Origin: JAIVJM01 sp963816985
GTDB lineage: Bacteria; Acidobacteriota; Blastocatellia; Pyrinomonadales; Pyrinomonadaceae
Assembly: GCA_963816985.1 (NCBI GenBank)
Contig: CAWFMF010000004.1
Span: 3,658,001-3,722,000, forward strand
DNA: 64,000 nt
Reading direction: 5' to 3'
Shown here: one piece after another, positions 53,695 to 61,877 of the stretch
Layout of the letters: each line of letters starts with the position of its first letter
How positions within the stretch are numbered: the first letter of the stretch is position 1
The notes under the pieces: model-generated
What the model saw: only the letters and a program-made list of their open reading frames with translations
What the model was told of the DNA's origin: nothing
Database searches by the model: none
Program-made: the position numbers and the translations under genes

Positions 53695-53785
53695 ATGAAT
53701 TTAGCAGATGCGCGTCTGAAGGAACTAGATAACCCCTCACTGACCGAAGAGGGCCGCATCCTGCTCCGGTGCTCTATCTCCGCAG
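53695..53785 (+). pseudogene. TPR protein, 5' fragment split off by an IS3 element
   Basis: Thirty codons: MNLADARLKELDNPSLTEEG then RILLRCSISA. At 53785 the reading is broken by the IS. Joining base 53785 to 55074, with one copy of the 3-base duplication removed, gives codon GAC and continues in frame as DLTHKGQYEAAQDALGEL, so the two pieces belong to one gene. Confidence 0.8.
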
Positions 53786-53816
53786 TGAACTTGCCCCGAT
53801 TTAGTGGACACGAAGT

Positions 53817-54698
53817 TTATGCCGCTTGACTCACCAACTGCTCCTCATACTCCGCCGGACTCACATAACCCAGCGAAGAATGCCGCCGCTTCGGATTGTA
53901 CCAACATTCGATGTACTCGAAGATCGCCAGACGCGCCTCGTCTCTGGTTCGCCAGTCGCTGCGCTCGATCAACTCCCACTCCAGCGTCGCAAAGAAACTC
54001 TCGGCCACCGCATTATCGTAACAGTTCGCTCTCCTCGACATACTCGGCACGATTCGGTGCCGAGCCAGCAACTCCTGATAATCAAGCGCCGCATACTGCA
54101 CCCCGCGATCACTGTGATGCAGCAACCCACCGCCCGGGCATCTCGCTTCGATGGCCATACGCAGCGCATCAATCACCAAACTCGCCTCCAGGGAGCGTCC
54201 CATCGACCAGCCGACGACTTTGCGGCTCGCCAAGTCCAGCATGACGGACAGGTAGAGCCAGCCTTCGCGCGTCGGCACGTAAGTAATATCACCCGCCCAG
54301 ACGCGGTTCGGCGCTTCGATCTTGGTGACGGCAAAGCGGCGGTCGAGCACGTTAGGCGCGACGCGGTGCGTGTGTTTCGAGTCAGTCGTCGTGGGCCGGA
54401 AACGGCGGCGCGCTTTCACCCGCAACCCAGCCTCGCGCATCAAGCGGGCTATTCTTGTGCGCCCATACCTCGCGCCTTGCGCTTGTAACTCGGCATGCAC
54501 TCGCGGGCTGCCATAAGTGCGGCGGCTCGCCTCATGAATCACACGCACCTGCGTGCACAGCTCTTCATCACGCTTGACCCGGTCACTCTTGGCTCGCCGC
54601 CTGGCCGCATACAAGCCGGAGCGGCTGACCTCCAGCACGCGGCACATCAGCGTCACGGAAAACCACGTTTGGTGGGCTCTGATGGCGGCGTGCTTCAT
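53817..54698 (-). CDS. IS3-family transposase OrfB
   Basis: The 293-residue catalytic partner. An HTH_21 segment (VIHEASRRTYGSPRVHAELQ, GRTRIARLMREAGLRVKARR) precedes the integrase core with DDE residues in WAGDITYVPTREGWLYLSVM, LLHHSDRGVQYAA and CYDNAVAESFFATLEWEL. The tail IECWYNPKRRHSSLGYVSPA is the family ending. It overlaps orfA by 4 bases; a run of eight A's in the coding strand just upstream is a plausible -1 frameshift site for making an OrfAB fusion. Confidence 0.93.
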   Translation of the reverse strand: MKHAAIRAHQTWFSVTLMCRVLEVSRSGLYAARRRAKSDRVKRDEELCTQVRVIHEASRRTYGSPRVHAELQAQGARYGRTRIARLMREAGLRVKARRRFRPTTTDSKHTHRVAPNVLDRRFAVTKIEAPNRVWAGDITYVPTREGWLYLSVMLDLASRKVVGWSMGRSLEASLVIDALRMAIEARCPGGGLLHHSDRGVQYAALDYQELLARHRIVPSMSRRANCYDNAVAESFFATLEWELIERSDWRTRDEARLAIFEYIECWYNPKRRHSSLGYVSPAEYEEQLVSQAA

Positions 54699-55003
54699 CT
54701 CGATTCCTTGGCGAAGTAGACCGTCGTTTTTTTTAAGAAGTCGCGCTCTTGCCGCAGCGTCTCGACCTCCCGGCGCAAACGCCGCAACTCTTCGTCCTGG
54801 CCGGGCAACTGGCCGTGGCCCGGAAAGACATCCGCGGGAGGTTGCCCCGCTCGACCTTCAACTTGCCGCCGCCAGTTCCGCAGCAGGTTGGGGAGGATGC
54901 CCAACTCGCGCGCCACATGTGCTAAAGGCTTGTCGCCTGCGGCAGCGAGCCGGACGGCTTCTAATTTGAACTCAGGAGTGAATTTTCTTTTCGGTTCCGC
55001 CAT
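54695..55003 (-). CDS. IS3-family transposase OrfA
   Basis: A 102-residue DNA-binding subunit: KRKFTPEFKLEAVRLAAAGD, a helix-turn-helix (LAHVARELGILPNLLRNWRR) and a C-terminal leucine-zipper-like coiled coil (EELRRLRREVETLRQERDFL). ATG at 55003 (MAEPKRKF) is the family start. The tail KKTTVYFAKESR is encoded across the run of A's where frameshifting to orfB could occur. Confidence 0.9.
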   Translation of the reverse strand: MAEPKRKFTPEFKLEAVRLAAAGDKPLAHVARELGILPNLLRNWRRQVEGRAGQPPADVFPGHGQLPGQDEELRRLRREVETLRQERDFLKKTTVYFAKESR

Positions 55004-55070
55004 GAACACCTCCATGCCCGAATATAGCATCGGGCATTATCTGGGTGTCCATCAAACCGGGTCAGGTCCA

Positions 55071-56394
55071 CAGACCTTACGCACAAGGGGCAATATGAGG
55101 CGGCGCAGGATGCTCTAGGCGAACTCTGGCCGGGCATGGGCGAGAGGCCCGACGTAAAGAAACTCCCGCCCGCCTTGGCAGCCGAAGTCCTGCTTCAATG
55201 CGGCGCGCTCACGGGGTTGCTCAGCGGCGCGAGCAATCTCTTAGGAGTGCAGGAACGAGCTAAGGACTTACTCACGGAGGCGATCCGCAAGTTCCAGTCT
55301 CAAGGGAAGTATCAGAAGGTGTCCGAGGCACAGTGCGAACTAGGGGCTTGCTACTGGCGGCTCGGTGCTTATGACGAGGCACGCTTGGTGATGAGTGAGG
55401 CGCTGAAACCGCTTGCGGATTCGGATGCTGAGTTAAAGGCAAAAATCCTTATCAGGCGAACGCTAGTCGAAATCAGTGAGAACAGGTATCACGAAGCACT
55501 AGGCATCCTGAAAGAGGCGGAACCTGTATTCGGGGCCGCGAGTGACGCGCTAAAAGGTAGATGGCATGGGCAGAGGGGCTTAGTTCTCAGGAGGCTTGCC
55601 ACGGCAGAGGGTCGTTCTGACTACGCTGACAGGGCAATCATAGAGTTTACCGCAGCTATCTACCATTACGAGCAAGCGGGGCATGAAAGGTACTGCGCGC
55701 GTAACTTGAATAACCTCGCCATGCTGCTCTACAAGTTCGGACGCCACACAGAGGCGCATGAACACCTCGACCGCGCGCAAATGATATTTACTCGGCTGAA
55801 GGACGCGGGCAGTTTGGCGCAGGTGGATGAGACGCGGGCGCGGGTGCTGGTCGCGGAGAAGAAGTATAGGGAGGCAGACCGTATCATCGCGGGTGCTATT
55901 AAGAGCTTCGAGAAGGGAGGCGAGTCCGCACTACTAGCCGACGCGCTGACCGTGCAAGGCGTCGCATGGGCTAGGCTCAGAGCATACGAAAGCTCTATCA
56001 ATATACTTCGGCAAGCCGTGAAGTTGGCCCAAGACTCCGGCGCACTCACCAACGCGGGCCTCGCCGCCTTGACGCTGATTGAAGAGCACGGGGCAGCCCG
56101 ACTCCCGAAGAAGAGCTATACAAGGTCTATCACCGTGCCGACGAACTGTTAAAAGGTACTCAGGACACCGAGGATATTGCGAGGCTGCGGGCGTGCGCAA
56201 AGATGGTGATTAAGCGGCTGTCGGGGTTACGGTTGCATGATAAGAACTTTACTCTTTACAACGCGGTGCAGGAGTTGGAGGCCCGGCTCATCGAGCAAGC
56301 TTTGAAGGTGGAAGAGGGCAGCGTGACGCGGGCGGCTCTGGAGGCTCGGCCTCAAACATCAATCACTTTCACACCTGCTCCGCACCCGTCATAA
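55071..56394 (+). pseudogene. TPR protein, 3' part, split by an IS and frame-broken near 56095
   Basis: Continuation of the gene begun at 53695. It contains six or more helical TPR-like repeats, such as AQCELGACYWRLGAYDEARL, ARNLNNLAMLLYKFGRHTEA and ADALTVQGVAWARLRAYESS. Near 56095 the frame changes (one base missing or two extra), after which PEEELYKVYHRADELLKG leads to KNFTLYNAVQELEARLIEQA and a stop at 56392. The helical tail ending in FTLYNAVQELEARLIEQAL is probably native. TPR arrays mediate protein or peptide binding; the gene is probably a regulator's sensor part, uncertain. Confidence 0.75.
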
Positions 56395-56558
56395 GAGGCT
56401 ACTCGGCAAGAGGACGCCTGCGAAGAAGCGCTTGCGAAGCATCATCAAAGACTCAGAATGAAGCACGTCCGAATACCGGCGTGAAATTGGCAGACCGTTG
56501 GCAGACTAAACGACAAAGGGCATCCGTTCTGGATGCCCTAAGTTATTGATTCTATTGA

Positions 56559-56630
<72 letters not shown>

Positions 56631-56639
56631 GTAAAATGA

Positions 56640-56705
56640 CGAAGTCGGAACGTTGAACGCGGAACTAAAAGCGTGTTCAGTCCATCGTTCGGCGTTCCGA
56701 CTTCG
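56640..56705. repeat. inverted repeat between the two tRNA genes (family F)
   Basis: CGAAGTCGGAACG at 56640 and CGTTCCGACTTCG at 56693 are perfect inverse copies, with further pairing GTTGAACG/CGTTCGGC inside. It would form a hairpin in the tRNA precursor. Confidence 0.85.
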
Positions 56706-56714
56706 GCGCTTCAA

Positions 56715-56786
56715 AGCGGGAGACGAGATTTGAACTCGCGACTTCGACCTTGGCAAGGTCGCACTCTACCACTGAGTTACTCCCGC
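56715..56786 (-). tRNA. tRNA-Gly (GCC)
   Basis: 72 bases: acceptor GCGGGAG/CTCCCGC, D-arm TAACTCAGTGGTAGAGT, anticodon stem-loop GACCTTGCCAAGGTC (anticodon GCC), T-arm GCGAGTTCAAATCTCGT and discriminator U. It is the first gene of a Gly-Cys tRNA pair on the minus strand. Confidence 0.95.
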
Positions 56787-57109
56787 CGACGTGGGCAAAT
56801 TTTACAGATTCGGTGGTTGTTGTCAAGCGGGCGTTTTGAAACTGAGTCGGGGCGGGGCCGCCGGGGCTGCTGAGGCTTCAAAAGACGCAGTGAGAGTCCC
56901 GTCGGAGACGCTCGCGCAAACCGCCTCTTGCCTGAAGAGTTAAAGGCTTCGGGTTGAAGACTTCCAGTCTGGCCGTCGTTCGCCGCCTGTATCGTGTGTG
57001 ATTTGACAGGCGGGCTTTGATGACGGAAACTCTCGCCGCCGTCTTTTTCGTCGGTCACGCCTATCCAATCTAAACCAGAGCGCACGTTGATGGAGGAACT
57101 CTGTCTACC
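56787..57109. other. intergenic stretch upstream of the S9 peptidase
   Basis: About 320 bases between divergent transcripts. No gene is supported. GGAGG at 57091-57095 is the likely ribosome-binding site for ATG 57110, though slightly distant. It must hold promoters for both the tRNAs and the peptidase; I cannot place them with confidence. Confidence 0.5.
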
Positions 57110-59587
57110 ATGAATTTTGTACGCGGGAAACGTCTCTCGAACTTCCGAAGTTATAGTCGCGGGCTCGCCGCCTCGCTCGTCCTTCTGACCGGGGCGGCGG
57201 TGACGGCGCAGACGTACCAGAAGCCGCCGCAGGCGGTGCTGGACGTGCTGAGCGCGCCCGTGCCGCCGCAGGGCTCGATCAGCCCGACGCGGGAGTACAT
57301 GCTGCTGTTGCAGGGCGTCAGGTATCCGCCCATCTCGGAGCTGGCGCAGCCGATGCTGAGGCTCGCGGGGCTTCGCATCAACCCGAACACTTCGGGGCCG
57401 CACCGCGCGGCGTATTTCGTCGGGATGACTTTGAAGAAAATCTCGGACGGCGCGGAGACGAAGGTTTCACTGCCGCAGGGCGCGCAGGTCGGGCATCTCG
57501 TGTGGAGCCCGGACGGGAGAAGCTTCGCGTTTACGAACACGACGGCGAGCGGCATCGAGTTGTGGGCGGGCGAGGCGGCGACGGGCCGCGTGCGGAAGTT
57601 AGAAGGCGTGGCGGTCAACGCGGTCTACGGCACGCCGTTAGAGTGGATGCCGGACAACCGGACGCTGCTCGTGCGGGCAGTCCCTTCGAAGCGGGGCTCC
57701 GCGCCAATCGAGGCGTCCGTGCCGAAGGCCCCAAACATTCAGGAGAGTTCGGGGAAGACCGGGCCGGTGAGGACGTTCCAAGACCTCTTGAATGACGCGC
57801 ACGATGAGGCGCTCTTCGACTTCTACGCCACGTCGCAGCTCGTCACGGTCTCAGCCGAAGGCGGGAAGGCGACGCCGCTCGGCCAGCCCGCAATCTTCCA
57901 GACGGTCGAGCCCTCGCCCGACGGCTCGCATATCCTCGTCGCGCGCGTCCACAAGCCTTACTCGTATCTGCATCCGGTGGGCGCGTTCCCAAGGGACGTT
58001 GAGGTGTGGGACAGGAGCGCGCGGGTCGTGCACAAGCTGGCGAGTTTGCCGCTCGCCGACGAGGTGCCGATTGAGGGCGTGCCGAAGGGGCCGCGCGGTT
58101 ACGAGTGGCACCCGACCGAAGGCGCGACGCTCATGTGGGTCGAGGCGTTAGACGACGGCGACCCGAAGAAGAAAGTCTCGCATCGCGACCGCATCTTGAT
58201 GTTGAAAGCTCCGTTCACGGGAGCGCCCGTCGAGATTTTCAAGACCGAGCACCGCTTCGGCGGCGCGCAGTGGGGCGAGCGCGGCGAGTTCCTCTTCGTG
58301 CGTGACTTCGACCGCGACCGCCGTTGGGTGCGGACGCAGTTGATAGAAGTAGCGAAGCCGGGCTCCGCGCCGCGCGTCGTCTTCAGCCACAGCGCGAACG
58401 AGCGTTACAACAACCCCGGCTCGCCCTTGATGCGCGTGCTGCCGACGGGCCAGCGCGTCCTTCTGCGCCACGGCGACTTTATATATCTCACGGGCGCGGG
58501 CGCGACGCAGGAAGGCGACCGGCCTTTCTTAGACCGGCTGAATCTTCAGACGCTCAAGACCGAGAGACTCTTTCGCAGCGACGCGCAGAGCTACGAGACG
58601 GTCGTCGGCCTTCTCTCGGACGACGCGCGGCAGATCATCACGCGCCGCGAGCGGCCCATCGAGCCGTCGAACTACTACGTCCGCACGCTCGACGCGGCGG
58701 GCGGCGGGACGAACGGCAGAGCGGGCGACGCCGCACACCTGCGCGCGCTCACGCAGATTCCCGACGCGACGCCGCAGTTGCGCGACATCAAAAAGCAGCT
58801 CATCACCTACAAGCGGGCCGACGGCGTTGACCTCTCGTTCACACTTTATCTTCCGCCGGGCTACAAGGAGGGGACGCGTCTGCCGACGGTCGTGTGGGCG
58901 TACCCGCTCGAATTCACAGACCCGACCATCGCCGGGCAGGTGACGGGCTCGACGCAGCGTTACACTTCGATTGCGGGCTCTTCGCACCTCTTCTTTTTGC
59001 TCGCGGGCTACGCCGTCTTGGACAACGCGACGATGCCCATCGTCGGCGACCCTGAAACGATGAACAACACCTACGTCGAGCAGATTACGGCGAGCGCGAA
59101 GGCGGCGATTGACAAGGCGGCGGAGATGGGCGTCACAGACCCCGAACGCGTCGGCGTCGGCGGTCACTCATACGGCGCGTTCATGACCGCCAACCTGCTC
59201 GCGCACACAGACCTCTTCCGCGCAGGCATCGCGCGCAGCGGCGCGTACAACCGCACGCTCACGCCCTTCGGCTTCCAGAGCGAGCGGCGCACTATCTGGG
59301 AAGCCCCGGAGCTGTACATCAAGGTCTCGCCGTTCATGAACGCGCACCGCATCAACGAGCCGCTCCTCCTGATTCACGGCGAGGCCGACAACAACGCCGG
59401 AACTTTCCCGGTTCAGTCCGAGCGGATGTATCAGGCCATGCGCGGGACGGGCGGGACTGTCCGCTACGTCACGCTCCCCTTGGAAGCACACGGCTACGCC
59501 GCGCGCGAGTCCACCGAGCACACGCTCTACGAGATGATTAACTGGTTCGACAAGCACGTGAAGAACGCGCCGCCGCGCGCGAAGTGA
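57110..59587 (+). CDS. secreted S9-family prolyl-oligopeptidase-like peptidase (glutamyl-endopeptidase type)
   Basis: An 825-residue exported serine peptidase. Signal peptide (SRGLAASLVLLTGAAVTAQ), then a seven-bladed propeller region (for example VGHLVWSPDGRSFAFTNTTA) to about residue 570, then the alpha/beta hydrolase domain. The nucleophile is in VGGHSYGAFMTANLL, the aspartate in LIHGEADNNAGTFP and the histidine in LPLEAHGYAARES. The propeller plus ending pattern matches the glutamyl-endopeptidase group of S9 enzymes. It likely trims peptides in the periplasm, as the M16 pair would. Confidence 0.92.
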   Translation: MNFVRGKRLSNFRSYSRGLAASLVLLTGAAVTAQTYQKPPQAVLDVLSAPVPPQGSISPTREYMLLLQGVRYPPISELAQPMLRLAGLRINPNTSGPHRAAYFVGMTLKKISDGAETKVSLPQGAQVGHLVWSPDGRSFAFTNTTASGIELWAGEAATGRVRKLEGVAVNAVYGTPLEWMPDNRTLLVRAVPSKRGSAPIEASVPKAPNIQESSGKTGPVRTFQDLLNDAHDEALFDFYATSQLVTVSAEGGKATPLGQPAIFQTVEPSPDGSHILVARVHKPYSYLHPVGAFPRDVEVWDRSARVVHKLASLPLADEVPIEGVPKGPRGYEWHPTEGATLMWVEALDDGDPKKKVSHRDRILMLKAPFTGAPVEIFKTEHRFGGAQWGERGEFLFVRDFDRDRRWVRTQLIEVAKPGSAPRVVFSHSANERYNNPGSPLMRVLPTGQRVLLRHGDFIYLTGAGATQEGDRPFLDRLNLQTLKTERLFRSDAQSYETVVGLLSDDARQIITRRERPIEPSNYYVRTLDAAGGGTNGRAGDAAHLRALTQIPDATPQLRDIKKQLITYKRADGVDLSFTLYLPPGYKEGTRLPTVVWAYPLEFTDPTIAGQVTGSTQRYTSIAGSSHLFFLLAGYAVLDNATMPIVGDPETMNNTYVEQITASAKAAIDKAAEMGVTDPERVGVGGHSYGAFMTANLLAHTDLFRAGIARSGAYNRTLTPFGFQSERRTIWEAPELYIKVSPFMNAHRINEPLLLIHGEADNNAGTFPVQSERMYQAMRGTGGTVRYVTLPLEAHGYAARESTEHTLYEMINWFDKHVKNAPPRAK

Positions 59588-59590
59588 GAA

Positions 59591-59668
59591 GAGCAGTACC
59601 GCGAGCAGTAGCGAGCGGGTTGACCGTCATCAACGTCAACCCGCTCGCTACTGCTCGCGGTACTGCTC
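59591..59668. repeat. dispersed palindrome family B (copy 3)
   Basis: GAGCAGTACCGCGAGCAGTA plus GCGAGCGGGTTGAC mirrors GTCAACCCGCTCGC and TACTGCTCGCGGTACTGCTC. Its right 21 bases encode the last residues of the YraN protein on the minus strand. Confidence 0.92.
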
Positions 59669-60175
59669 CCAGCGGCGTTTGCGGAATTTGTCTTCCGTCC
59701 AGAAGTTGCGGAGGAGTTTTATGCGGGGCGCGTGCGCGTGGCCTTTGTCGTCGGGCGTGGGGAGGATGACCGAGACGACGTCGAAGCGGTGCGGCGTGTC
59801 CTTCAAGCCGAGGAGTCGTCGGTAGGCGCGTGCGGCGCGAGTGATTTGCCGCTGCTTGCGGAGGTCAACGTTGGCTTCGGGGGCGGCGTACCAGTCGGAG
59901 GCGCGCGTCTTGACTTCGACGAAGCAGAGCGTCGCGCCCTCGTAGGCGACGAGGTCTATCTCGGCCTGCACGACCGCGCCCCGGCGCGTGCGCCCGACGT
60001 TGAGCTTGAAGTTCGCGGCCACCAATTGGAAGCCCCGCTCGCGCAGATAGTCCGCCGCCAACTCCTCGCCGCGCCGACCGAGCGCGAGGTGCGGCGCGAG
60101 CGCCTCGACGTTTGAAACTTCCGCCGCCTCACGCGCCGAGAAACGGAACCGACCTCTTAATCTCCGCCAGTCCAT
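59648..60175 (-). CDS. YraN/UPF0102-family endonuclease-like protein
   Basis: A 175-residue member of the YraN family with a restriction-endonuclease-like fold. GRRGEELAADYLRERGFQLV, the acidic QAEIDLVAYEGATLCFVEVKT (Asp and ExK) and the helix KQRQITRAARAYRRLLGL are its core motifs. Function is not established; it is often found beside ribosomal or RNase HII genes, not here. The final codons (WEQYREQ) are formed by palindrome B, so the C-terminus was extended or replaced by that repeat. Confidence 0.9.
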   Translation of the reverse strand: MDWRRLRGRFRFSAREAAEVSNVEALAPHLALGRRGEELAADYLRERGFQLVAANFKLNVGRTRRGAVVQAEIDLVAYEGATLCFVEVKTRASDWYAAPEANVDLRKQRQITRAARAYRRLLGLKDTPHRFDVVSVILPTPDDKGHAHAPRIKLLRNFWTEDKFRKRRWEQYREQ

Positions 60176-60222
60176 CGGCGCGCAGGTTATCTCTTCCTCA
60201 CGCGATGCACAAGACCGAGGAT

Positions 60223-60306
60223 GGAACTGTAGGGGCAGGGCAAGTCCGCGGCCCGCTTCTTTGGTGAGAAGAGCGGGCCGCGGACTTGCCCTGCCCCTAC
60301 AGTTCC
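60223..60306. repeat. dispersed palindrome family A, second subtype (copy 2)
   Basis: GGAACTGTAGGGGCAGGGCA with AGTCCGCGGCCCGC is mirrored by GCGGGCCGCGGACT and TGCCCTGCCCCTACAGTTCC. It shares the AAGTCCGCGGCCCG inner arm with the 23107 copy; arms of about 35 bases pair without gaps. Confidence 0.93.
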
Positions 60307-60365
60307 ATCAAAGGCATTTGATGTACTTCCTTGCGACGCCCTGCACCGCGCGATACACTTGATGC

Positions 60366-61805
60366 ATGTCGAGCGAAGTAGAACAAGCGGAAGAGTCTGG
60401 GCCGAAGGAACGCGCGCCGTCGCCGGTGTTGCCGCTGGTCGCCATCGTGGGGCGTCCGAACGTCGGAAAATCCACGCTCTTTAACCGGCTCGTGGGCGAG
60501 CGGCGCTCAATCGTCGGCGACGAGCCGGGGATTACGCGCGACCGCATCTACGGCGAGACGGAATGGGCGGGCCGCCGCGTTTCGGTGGTGGACACGGGCG
60601 GCATCGTGCCGGACGAGACGGCGGTCATCCCGGCGAACATCTTGAAGCAGGCCGAGTTCGCCATCGAGGAGGCGTTCGCGCTCGTCTGGGTGGTGGACGT
60701 GCGCGCGGGGCTGACGCCCGCCGACGAAGAGCTGGCGGTGCATCTGAGGATGACGGGCAAGCCCGTCCTCGTCGCGGCGAACAAGGCCGACGCCGTGAAG
60801 CTCGAAGCGCACGCGGGCGAGTTCCACCGCTTCGGCTTCGAGGACGTGGTTCCCATCTCGGCGGAGCAGGGCGACGGCGTGGCGGATTTGTTGGACGCGA
60901 TAGTCGAACGTCTGCCTTCGAACGAAGAGGATGATGTCGAAGACGACAGGGAAGCCGCGCCGCGCGAGTTGCGCCTCGCCATCGTCGGTCGCCCGAACGT
61001 CGGAAAATCTTCGCTCTTGAATAAGCTGCTCGGCGCGGAGCGCGTCATCGTCTCGCCGGTGGCGGGGACGACGCGCGACGCCGTGGACACTCTGCTCGAA
61101 CATGAAGGCCGCGCCTTCCGCCTCATTGACACCGCCGGGATTCGTCGCAAGGGGAAGACCGAGGAGATGGCCGAAAAGCTCTCGGTCATCATGGCCCGCC
61201 GCAGCCTTGAGCGCGCGGACGTGGCCGTCGTCTTGATTGACGCGGTGGAGGGCGTGACGGCGCTCGACGCCAACATCGCGGGCTACGCCGTTGACGCCGG
61301 GTGCTCCATCATCCTCGCGGTTAATAAATGGGACGCCATCGAGGGGAAGGAGACGAACACCGCCAACGACTTCGAGCGCGACCTGCGCTTCAAGATGAAG
61401 TTCCTCGACTGGGCTCCGGTCGTGACCATCTCCGCGCTCAAGGGGCAGCGCGTCGAGCGCATCCTCTCTCTGGCCCTGCGCGCCAACGAGGCGAGAAATT
61501 TGCGCATCCCGACTTCGCAACTCAACGCCTTCTTCGAGCGGGCCATCGCCGCGCCCCGCGCCCCGACCGCGCCCGCGCCGGTCAAGGGCGGCCAGTCGCG
61601 CCTGCACGTCCAGTACGTCACGCAGGTGGGGGTTCGCCCGCCGCGCTTCGTCGTCTTCACGGCGGGCGGCAAGTCCTCAGGCATCCACTTCTCCTACGAG
61701 CGTTACTTGCAGAACCGCCTCCGCGAGGAGTTCGATTTTTTCGCCACCCCGCTGCGCATCACCGAGCGACACAAGAAGAATAAGAGACTTGAGGCGAGAG
61801 GCTAG
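60366..61805 (+). CDS. der: ribosome biogenesis GTPase Der
   Basis: A 479-residue double GTPase (EngA) required for maturation of the 50S subunit. First G domain: GRPNVGKSTLFNRL, DTGGI, NKAD; second: GRPNVGKSSLLNKL, DTAGIRRKG, NKWD; then the KH-like domain with QYVTQVGVRPPRFVVF and a basic end KKNKRLEARG. ATG at 60366 gives a short acidic N-terminal extension. All switch and base-recognition motifs are intact. Confidence 0.96.
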   Translation: MSSEVEQAEESGPKERAPSPVLPLVAIVGRPNVGKSTLFNRLVGERRSIVGDEPGITRDRIYGETEWAGRRVSVVDTGGIVPDETAVIPANILKQAEFAIEEAFALVWVVDVRAGLTPADEELAVHLRMTGKPVLVAANKADAVKLEAHAGEFHRFGFEDVVPISAEQGDGVADLLDAIVERLPSNEEDDVEDDREAAPRELRLAIVGRPNVGKSSLLNKLLGAERVIVSPVAGTTRDAVDTLLEHEGRAFRLIDTAGIRRKGKTEEMAEKLSVIMARRSLERADVAVVLIDAVEGVTALDANIAGYAVDAGCSIILAVNKWDAIEGKETNTANDFERDLRFKMKFLDWAPVVTISALKGQRVERILSLALRANEARNLRIPTSQLNAFFERAIAAPRAPTAPAPVKGGQSRLHVQYVTQVGVRPPRFVVFTAGGKSSGIHFSYERYLQNRLREEFDFFATPLRITERHKKNKRLEARG

Positions 61806-61839
61806 AGACTTGTTAAGAGCATGTCTTTTAACAAGTCTC
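61805..61839. repeat. inverted repeat at the 3' end of der
   Basis: GAGACTTGTTAA and TTAACAAGTCTC, perfect 12-bp arms with an 11-base loop, starting at the last base of the der stop codon. A terminator function is possible, although no T tract follows on the plus strand. Confidence 0.75.
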
Positions 61840-61877
61840 CAGCCCCTCGCCGCTCACCTCTAATTTCATCTCTGCCT

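Larger units (their letters stand above)
53786..55070. mobile_element. IS3-family insertion sequence, complete
   Basis: Terminal inverted repeats TGAACTTGCCCCGATTTAGT-GGACAC (left) and TGGACCTGACCCGGTTTGAT-GGACAC (right, reverse complement) agree at 20 of 26 positions. A 3-bp direct duplication CAG flanks the element (53783-53785 and 55071-55073). It holds orfA and orfB on the minus strand. The element looks intact and was inserted into the TPR gene. Confidence 0.9.
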
